A DNA stretch of 28,977 nucleotides from UBA1447 sp964612185 (GTDB lineage: Bacteria; Bacillota; Clostridia; Oscillospirales; Acutalibacteraceae), in contig CAZTCR010000038.1 in assembly GCA_964612185.1 (NCBI GenBank), forward strand, positions 1 to 28,977, written 5' to 3'. The notes beneath the pieces are model-generated. The model saw only the letters and a program-made list of their open reading frames with translations. It was not told the origin of the DNA and ran no database searches. Of the stretch, positions 23,509-28,977 are shown in pieces. Position numbers and translations under genes: made by a program. Each line of letters opens with the position of its first letter. Positions within the stretch are counted from its first letter, which is position 1.

Positions 23509-26500
23509 ATGATTGAAAAAATTAGTAAGGTTCCTGAAAAAGTTCTAAACCTTAAAAATGAGATATATAAAGATACCTATAACCAAAGTGATTGGGTTTA
23601 TGTCAAATTACAATCACTTCTTGAATATATTTGCCAAATGTATGATTATACCAAATCATTAGATGATGAAAAAGGGCAATACTCTGTAAGTGCCATAGAT
23701 AGAATGCGGTATTTATTTAGAGAATATATTAAAGATCCGTTGATTCCAGAGTGCTTAGAAAAAATTAACAGATATGCTAATGTTGTGAAGCATAGTGTTG
23801 ATGATATAAAAATTGAAAAGGCTGAATTTGACAATACATTTGTTAACCATTGTTACAAACAATACAATAAATTTGTTTTGATCTTATTTAATAAGGACGG
23901 CAAGTTATATGTATTAGATAATAAAATAGCAGATCAAAATGGCAAATCGAATATCAGTGTAAAAGCTAAAGATAAAAACAATCTAAGTTTCGTACAAAAT
24001 AAAACGTCAATTAATGATAAAAAAAATAGGAACGAGGAAGTCAATATACCTTGTGGTGTAAGTAAACAAGATTTTGGATTTAAAATAAAAAATCTTGTTA
24101 CTGAGAATAAATGCATTCATGAAAATGCAAGTATATATGCAACTATCTTTTCTTTTATGCAAAGATGCACACAAGTGAAGAAAGGACGATATATACAGGA
24201 CTTTGAAAGAGAACACCGAGTTACAACAAACTACGCATATATTTACAGATTTGAAATTATTATACTGACTATGATAAAAAACAATTACTTTGAAAATAAT
24301 TGCTTACGAATCAATTCATCAGAAAACCTTAATAAGGAATTGTTAATTGCCGTTAAAGAAATTAACTATTATTTTTCAATGATTTCAGAACTTATGGATA
24401 TATTATTTAACCCGATTACAATAGATATCGACGACAATGGTTATTCAATATCTATTGAGGGCGATATTGAAGCCGATATTTATTCGGTAAACAACGAAAA
24501 CAGGGAAACTAACGATCGAAATATATGGTTTGAAGAATCAAACCATTATAATGTTCGTAATACAAGCAGATGTGAAGAAATTCTGCATATTTTACTCATT
24601 GAATTTTTTGGTTACAATTCGTTTTTACCTGGTCAAAAAGATGTTTTAATGCGATTATTAAATGGAAATGACAATCTCCTTTGTATCTTGCCAACAGGTG
24701 GTGGGAAATCCTTATTATACTTTTTCGTTGCATTACTTCAACCTTCAATAACTTTGATAATTTCACCAACAGAAATCCTAATACAAGATCAAATAAGAAA
24801 TCTTATTGAAACACATCAAATCGATGATGTGATAGAAGTTGATGAAATATTTGATGGGAAATATGATCAGACAATTCTTAAAAATAAGCTAATATATGTA
24901 ACTCCCGGTGTTCTCCAACAACGGGAAGTAATATTAAAGATGATTACATTTAATGTTGAATTAAAAATTTCAGGAATTGTTCTTGACGAAGTTCATACTA
25001 TAAGTAACTGGAGTCATGATTTTAGACCAGACTATCTGATGCTCTCATTTAATTTACAAAATTTTATCGATAATGCTAGATACATTTGCTTTACAGCGAC
25101 TGCGAATTTTAGAGTTCTTAACGACATTGCTGGCCAATTGAAGATACCTTTTGAAAACGTTGTTTCTCCGGTTGAAATGAACAAGAAAAACCTTTCCTTT
25201 CAATTCATTCAAGTTTTGGAAGAAGATGAGTTTGCCAAATCATTCTGTATAGCAGCAAAGGAGTTATCTTGTTCAGGATATGATAATCAAAAGATGCTAA
25301 CCTTTATTAAACATGAACACATTACGAGCAAACTAATCAATTCGCTAGATACAAATACAAGATATAATATTGACATATTTTCTAGTAATGATATGCTTTC
25401 TTATGAAGGGTTCATTAAGTGTAGAAAAAGCATTCTTATTGCTGACAGCAGTATGGGTATTGGGATTAATATTCCAGACGTTCAGAAAGTTTTTCATATA
25501 GGTATCCCAGTATCAAAAGGTCAGTATGTACAAGAAATAGGAAGAGCTGGTCGAAATGGTGAAAGTGCAGTATCAGTTGTAGTTTATAAGAATAAAAACA
25601 ACTTAACCTCACCCGAAAAAACGATAATTGACTTTAATACATCTGTAGATGAGATTCTAAGTATTTTAACAACAATGCCAATCGATAACGATTTAGCTAT
25701 ATCTATGAGAAAAATCCTTGGTCATTTAGACCACTATTCATACACAGCAAAAAAAATCAACATGTTATATGAGTATTTGCATGACATTAATTGTGTTGCT
25801 CGGGTCACGTTTACAAAAGATGACGATATTCAATTTGACAGACAGCAGGTGTTCATGTATTTCTTGTTTAGAATGGGAATTATTTACAACTGGTATGTTG
25901 TAGAGATGGATTCTAAAAGGGTAATTTGCGATATTGAAGTCGAAGAAAATAAAAACGATTTGTCTCATGTTAAAAAGGCAAGTATAAATTATATATCAAG
26001 TTTAGCACAGGACAAAAAAAATATCTTTGAGATTGAATCTTCAACATCAATTAAAGAAATAATCTACTTAGTTCAAGAATGGTATTATAATCAATTTCTA
26101 CGATATCATCGTGAACAGATCTTAAATATACTTGACTTCTTTCATGTTAACACTAACAACTGTACATCAAAAGAAGAAATAGCAGAGCAACTTTCAGATT
26201 ACTTTTCAGTATCTGCAATTGCGCTGAGAAGAGATGAGCAAACGTATATTTCGTCAATATCTTTGTTTGAGATGATTGAAATTATGCAGAACAATCCAGA
26301 TCCTATACTAAATTCACGAATAGAAAGTGCACTTGAAAATAAATATGATAGCAAACTGGATTTGTACGTTTTCCTTAACCAGCTTTATTCAAACAACTAT
26401 CTTAATATATCAAGATTTATTAGAGTTATTACAACTATTAATCAGAACACTTGGTTAGATCTGCTAGATAATGTATATTATTTGTTTAGAAAATGTAAAG

Positions 26501-26658
26501 ATGACAACGAGAAACTCGAAATTCTCAATGCCTTAATAGTAAGAGAAAACGAGGATAATCTCATGGAAAATATCTACTCTAGAAACCCCAAGGACACAAT
26601 CTATTATGCGTATTTGGCACGTAAAATAAATGTTGAATTTAAAAAAATGGAGGAATGA
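23509..26658 (+). CDS. RecQ-like DEAH-type helicase with N-terminal DUF4145/HEPN-like region
   Basis: A 1049-residue protein. The helicase core is RecQ-like: motif 0 FFGYNSFLPGQK, Walker A LPTGGGKS (394-401), DEVH (493-496) followed by the aromatic-rich loop TISNWSHDFRPDY, FTATAN (528-533), IADSSMGIGINIPDV, and motif VI QEIGRAGRNGES (675-686). It should unwind or translocate on DNA using ATP. Residues about 30-100 resemble a DUF4145/HEPN helical domain and contain R88-x6-H95 (RYANVVKH), like the RNase motif of HEPN proteins; this is tentative. No zinc-binding RQC or HRDC domain is seen in the 350 residues after the core. The start ATG 23509 has AAGGAGA six bases upstream. A coiled-coil membrane protein follows after three bases. 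Confidence 0.85.
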   Translation: MIEKISKVPEKVLNLKNEIYKDTYNQSDWVYVKLQSLLEYICQMYDYTKSLDDEKGQYSVSAIDRMRYLFREYIKDPLIPECLEKINRYANVVKHSVDDIKIEKAEFDNTFVNHCYKQYNKFVLILFNKDGKLYVLDNKIADQNGKSNISVKAKDKNNLSFVQNKTSINDKKNRNEEVNIPCGVSKQDFGFKIKNLVTENKCIHENASIYATIFSFMQRCTQVKKGRYIQDFEREHRVTTNYAYIYRFEIIILTMIKNNYFENNCLRINSSENLNKELLIAVKEINYYFSMISELMDILFNPITIDIDDNGYSISIEGDIEADIYSVNNENRETNDRNIWFEESNHYNVRNTSRCEEILHILLIEFFGYNSFLPGQKDVLMRLLNGNDNLLCILPTGGGKSLLYFFVALLQPSITLIISPTEILIQDQIRNLIETHQIDDVIEVDEIFDGKYDQTILKNKLIYVTPGVLQQREVILKMITFNVELKISGIVLDEVHTISNWSHDFRPDYLMLSFNLQNFIDNARYICFTATANFRVLNDIAGQLKIPFENVVSPVEMNKKNLSFQFIQVLEEDEFAKSFCIAAKELSCSGYDNQKMLTFIKHEHITSKLINSLDTNTRYNIDIFSSNDMLSYEGFIKCRKSILIADSSMGIGINIPDVQKVFHIGIPVSKGQYVQEIGRAGRNGESAVSVVVYKNKNNLTSPEKTIIDFNTSVDEILSILTTMPIDNDLAISMRKILGHLDHYSYTAKKINMLYEYLHDINCVARVTFTKDDDIQFDRQQVFMYFLFRMGIIYNWYVVEMDSKRVICDIEVEENKNDLSHVKKASINYISSLAQDKKNIFEIESSTSIKEIIYLVQEWYYNQFLRYHREQILNILDFFHVNTNNCTSKEEIAEQLSDYFSVSAIALRRDEQTYISSISLFEMIEIMQNNPDPILNSRIESALENKYDSKLDLYVFLNQLYSNNYLNISRFIRVITTINQNTWLDLLDNVYYLFRKCKDDNEKLEILNALIVRENEDNLMENIYSRNPKDTIYYAYLARKINVEFKKMEE

Positions 26659-26661
26659 AAC

Positions 26662-27018
26662 ATGCTTAGTGAAGTTGAAGAAATCAGAGAAGAAATTAGT
26701 GAATTTCGGCAAAACATGAACAGTGTAGATGGCTTAATGAGTTCAATAAGAGAAATGTCTTCTAATTTGGAAAAGCAGATGCAGAATTGTAACGAATTAG
26801 CACAAGCAATGCAAGAACAGAATAGTGTTTCGAATGAGAAAGCAGAATCCTTTCACAAGGAGTTTTTGGAAACAAAAAATTATCTTTTGGAAATGGCAGA
26901 AAAAAACAACAAGTTGAGGGGGGCGAGTATAAACAAAATTAAAATATTTTGTGCCACGGCAACGATGTTGCTTGTTATTGAACTAATCCTTCTAATCATA
27001 CTGTTCTTCTTAGGTTAG
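26662..27018 (+). CDS. Small coiled-coil protein with C-terminal transmembrane anchor
   Basis: A 118-residue protein of no family I can name. Residues 1-88 are highly charged and helical with heptad-like spacing (EVEEIREEISEFRQNM, MSSIREMSSNLEKQM), suggesting a coiled coil. Residues about 95-117 form one hydrophobic segment, FCATATMLLVIELILLIILF, making it a tail-anchored protein with the coiled coil probably in the cytoplasm. It starts three bases after the helicase stop, with ATGGAGGA inside the helicase's last codons as ribosome binding site, so the two are translationally coupled. It may oligomerise and tether the helicase to the membrane or act as a membrane effector; this is inference. 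Confidence 0.8.
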   Translation: MLSEVEEIREEISEFRQNMNSVDGLMSSIREMSSNLEKQMQNCNELAQAMQEQNSVSNEKAESFHKEFLETKNYLLEMAEKNNKLRGASINKIKIFCATATMLLVIELILLIILFFLG

Positions 27019-27194
27019 CATCTTATCATGTCGGGGGCTTCGTTGAGATTTCACATCCACCACAAACATTTGTTTTGCTAATAACGACTAAAACACGAGT
27101 GCTTTATTTCGTAAAGAACAAAAAGACTATAGGGATTTATAGTATTGGATTTGCTATTTGTTGATAGAGTTAGAGTTAACTAAATTAATACCGT

Positions 27195-27222
27195 TTGCAT
27201 AATTCTAGATATAAAGTATAAT
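27195..27222 (+). promoter_or_regulatory. Promoter of the DUF488 / dual-OB operon
   Basis: TTGCAT (27195-27200) and perfect TATAAT (27217-27222) have 16-base spacing. The ribosome binding site GAAGGA (27268-27273) precedes the first DUF488 ATG. So the three-gene unit can be transcribed separately from the helicase pair. Confidence 0.65.
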
Positions 27223-27279
27223 AATGCTATGGGAATTGAACTGCTTATTTACTAATAAAAAAGAAGCGAAGGAATTATA

Positions 27280-27909
27280 ATGGGTGTTTTATATACAATT
27301 GGATATACTGCTTTCCCAAGTATAAATCAATTTGTTGATACAATTAGGAAATATTGTATTAGCGTAGTAATTGATGTGAGAAGTTCACCTTACTCAAAAT
27401 ACTATTTAGACTATAATAAAGATAATCTTGAGGAAGTATTAGCAAGTAACAAAATTCATTATAGAAACTATGCGGTTGAATTTGGTGCAAGACAGCAGCA
27501 ATGTGTTTCTTTTCTTAACAATCAAGGCTTTTTTGATTTTGATTTGTATACCAAGAAATCTAACGTCTTCTCAACTGGTGCTGAAAAAGTTATCAAAAGT
27601 CTTTCAGAAAATTATAATATGGTGTTAATGTGTGCTGAAAAAGATCCGATAAATTGTCATCGTTGCATTATGCTAAGCAAGTATTTTTTTAATAGGGGCG
27701 TCAATGTTCAACATATATTAGTTGGAGACAAGGTTGTTAATCAAAAAGATATTGAGAAAAGACTTGTTGACATATACTTTCCTAACAGATATCAGATGAA
27801 TATATTTGAACTGGATAGTTCTACTTCGGAAGGCGAATATGTTGATAAAGCATATCATTTAAAAAATAAAGAAATTGCTTATAGGGTTGAGGATGACGGT
27901 AATGAATAA
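27280..27909 (+). CDS. DUF488 family protein, first of a pair
   Basis: A 209-residue protein with the family signatures in order: N-terminal LYTIGYTAF, then VVIDVRSSPYSKY, then the C-terminal MCAEKDPINCHRCIMLSKYF with paired Cys and Cys-His-Arg. An extra 50-residue tail (IFELDSSTSEGEYVDKAYHL...) is absent from the second copy. To my knowledge the biochemical activity of DUF488 is not settled; the conserved Cys/His/Arg suggest a catalytic pocket. Genes of this family often occur in defence and mobile loci. It overlaps the second DUF488 gene by eight bases (ATGAATAA), which implies coupled translation and perhaps a heteromer. Confidence 0.88.
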   Translation: MGVLYTIGYTAFPSINQFVDTIRKYCISVVIDVRSSPYSKYYLDYNKDNLEEVLASNKIHYRNYAVEFGARQQQCVSFLNNQGFFDFDLYTKKSNVFSTGAEKVIKSLSENYNMVLMCAEKDPINCHRCIMLSKYFFNRGVNVQHILVGDKVVNQKDIEKRLVDIYFPNRYQMNIFELDSSTSEGEYVDKAYHLKNKEIAYRVEDDGNE

Positions 27910-28348
27910 TTTATACACAATCGGTTTCACAAAAAAAAGCGCGGAAGTCTTCTTTGAAAAATTGAGAATTAACAATGTTAATATTTTGATTGATGTAAGA
28001 CTGAACAATACTTCACAATTAGCTGGCTTTTCAAAGTTTCCTGACATAGAATATTTTTTGAATAAAATATGTGGGATACAATATATACATGATGATACAT
28101 TTGCGCCTTCAGAAGAGTTGCTAAAGAATTATAAAAACAATAATATGACCTGGGAAGAATATGAGGTAAACTTTAATGATATTATGACTTCAAGAAATAT
28201 TGAAAACTATTTAAATGAAAAATATAATGCATTAAGCAAGAAAAATATATGTTTGCTTTGTAGTGAAGATTCTGCAGACAAATGTCACAGACGATTAGTA
28301 TCTTGTATATTTAGTGACATTTTTGGATTAAAAGTTATACATTTATAA
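27902..28348 (+). CDS. DUF488 family protein, second of a pair
   Basis: A 148-residue protein with NLYTIGFTKKSAEVFFEKL, ILIDVRLNNTSQLAGFSK, and CLLCSEDSADKCHRRLVS, so the key Cys and Cys-His-Arg residues are retained. I chose ATG 27902, with GAGGA (27890-27894) seven bases upstream; the frame extends to a TTG at 27875, but those nine residues are not family-like. It shares the fold of the upstream gene but is clearly diverged from it, arguing for an old duplication and distinct roles rather than a recent copy. The dual-OB gene starts 20 bases downstream. Confidence 0.87.
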   Translation: MNNLYTIGFTKKSAEVFFEKLRINNVNILIDVRLNNTSQLAGFSKFPDIEYFLNKICGIQYIHDDTFAPSEELLKNYKNNNMTWEEYEVNFNDIMTSRNIENYLNEKYNALSKKNICLLCSEDSADKCHRRLVSCIFSDIFGLKVIHL

Positions 28349-28368
28349 TATCAAGCGGAGGAAATTAT

Positions 28369-28953
28369 ATGGTAAAGGAAGTTGTAATATTAACTTTATC
28401 AGAAAAATGGGGTAAAAAATGTATCGCCGTATATGATGTTCAAAATGATTGTTTACTTCGACTAGTAAGCGAACGTACGCATGGTGACGGAATTCCAAGT
28501 TTTTTAACTAGTAATTTAGAATGCCTTGACACAGTACATATTAACATTTTAGATAAATGTCCTTTTGAACATCAAATAGAAAACGTATTAATAGACTTAG
28601 TCTATGGGTTTAAAAAAACAAATCATATATTTAAGATTGAAGACATTCATTCGCGATTAAAAACGTATCCTACTATCTTTGGTGATAATAACTATAAGAT
28701 TAATGATGCTAGCCATGTAGGCCATTCACTTGAACTGATAAAATTTACAGATATGATAATTGACATATCAACCAACTCATATGGCAAAACAAAAACAAAA
28801 GTTAGTTTTACATATAATAAAATTAAGCAAATCAATTATTCTGTAACTGATTCAAGATTTTTTGGAAAGCAAATATCAATACCATCAGGGTATACGGTAA
28901 TTAGTTTACCTCCTACAGATGATTTTCGTACTGTAAAGTTAAATGAAAGTTGA
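28369..28953 (+). CDS. Protein resembling the dual OB-containing (DuOB) family
   Basis: A 194-residue protein with no signal peptide or membrane segment. The landmarks match what I recall of proteins annotated as dual OB domain: an opening KEVVILTLSEKWGKKCIAVYD, a CPFEHQIENVLID segment, a PTIFGDN loop, a TKTKVSFTYNKIKQINYSVTD strand pair and a final YTVISLPP. From memory, such proteins are encoded beside DUF488 genes, and the same neighbourhood is seen here. OB folds commonly bind single-stranded nucleic acid, so it may be the recognition subunit of the unit; this is inference. GCGGAGGAAA upstream is a strong ribosome binding site. Ends 24 bases before the window edge. Confidence 0.7.
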   Translation: MVKEVVILTLSEKWGKKCIAVYDVQNDCLLRLVSERTHGDGIPSFLTSNLECLDTVHINILDKCPFEHQIENVLIDLVYGFKKTNHIFKIEDIHSRLKTYPTIFGDNNYKINDASHVGHSLELIKFTDMIIDISTNSYGKTKTKVSFTYNKIKQINYSVTDSRFFGKQISIPSGYTVISLPPTDDFRTVKLNES

Positions 28954-28977
28954 GAACCCGAACTCCTTAGTGGTACA

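Noticed and set aside
25700..26658. RQC or HRDC domain in the C-terminal part of the RecQ-like helicase
   Set aside because: No four-cysteine zinc site and no HRDC-like pattern could be seen.
1..28977. CRISPR arrays, tRNA or rRNA genes, complete insertion sequences
   Set aside because: No regularly spaced repeats, no cloverleaf or rRNA signatures and no transposase were seen anywhere in the window.

Overview
The window looks like chromosomal DNA of a low-to-mid GC Gram-positive bacterium, most likely an uncultured Clostridia/Oscillospiraceae-type Bacillota. This rests on a Met-specific T-box leader, AAGGAGG-type ribosome binding sites, sigma-A-like promoters, bifunctional RibF, CarAB and clustered GPH-type sugar:cation symporters. 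It has two compositional halves. About 1-18,780 is relatively GC-rich and housekeeping in character. About 21,800 to the end is strongly AT-rich and looks like an acquired island. A toxin-antitoxin pair and a metG-type gene lie between them.

Layout of the first half. An NAD-dependent epimerase fragment (1-837), a GPH symporter and TypA/BipA form a tight run. A perfect 26-bp inverted repeat follows, then ribF. A sigma-A-type promoter at about 5,254-5,284 opens what looks like one 8.4-kb transcription unit: carA, carB, an AlgI-like MBOAT acyltransferase, an AlgJ/DHHW-type SGNH protein, a family-4 uracil-DNA glycosylase and an EEP-fold hydrolase, ending at a strong intrinsic terminator (13,757-13,785). 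Facing it on the minus strand are two tandem paralogous GPH transporters, driven from a divergent promoter region at about 16,835-16,908. Two more EEP-fold paralogues run the other way.

Middle. A HigBA-type toxin-antitoxin pair (18,872-19,526) has a 13-bp inverted repeat embedded in its promoter. It is followed by a T-box riboswitch with an AUG specifier and a methionyl-tRNA synthetase of the variant 'KRISTS' type.

AT-rich island. A NERD-HRDC protein comes first, then the 3' remnant of a fourth EEP gene. Next are a 1049-residue RecQ-like helicase with an N-terminal DUF4145/HEPN-like region, a translationally coupled coiled-coil/membrane protein, two overlapping DUF488 genes and a protein resembling dual-OB (DuOB) proteins. 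The helicase, membrane protein, DUF488 pair and dual-OB protein are the best candidate here for an under-described, possibly defence-related system. The individual families are recognisable, but the function of the whole is inference. No CRISPR array, tRNA, rRNA or intact insertion sequence was seen.
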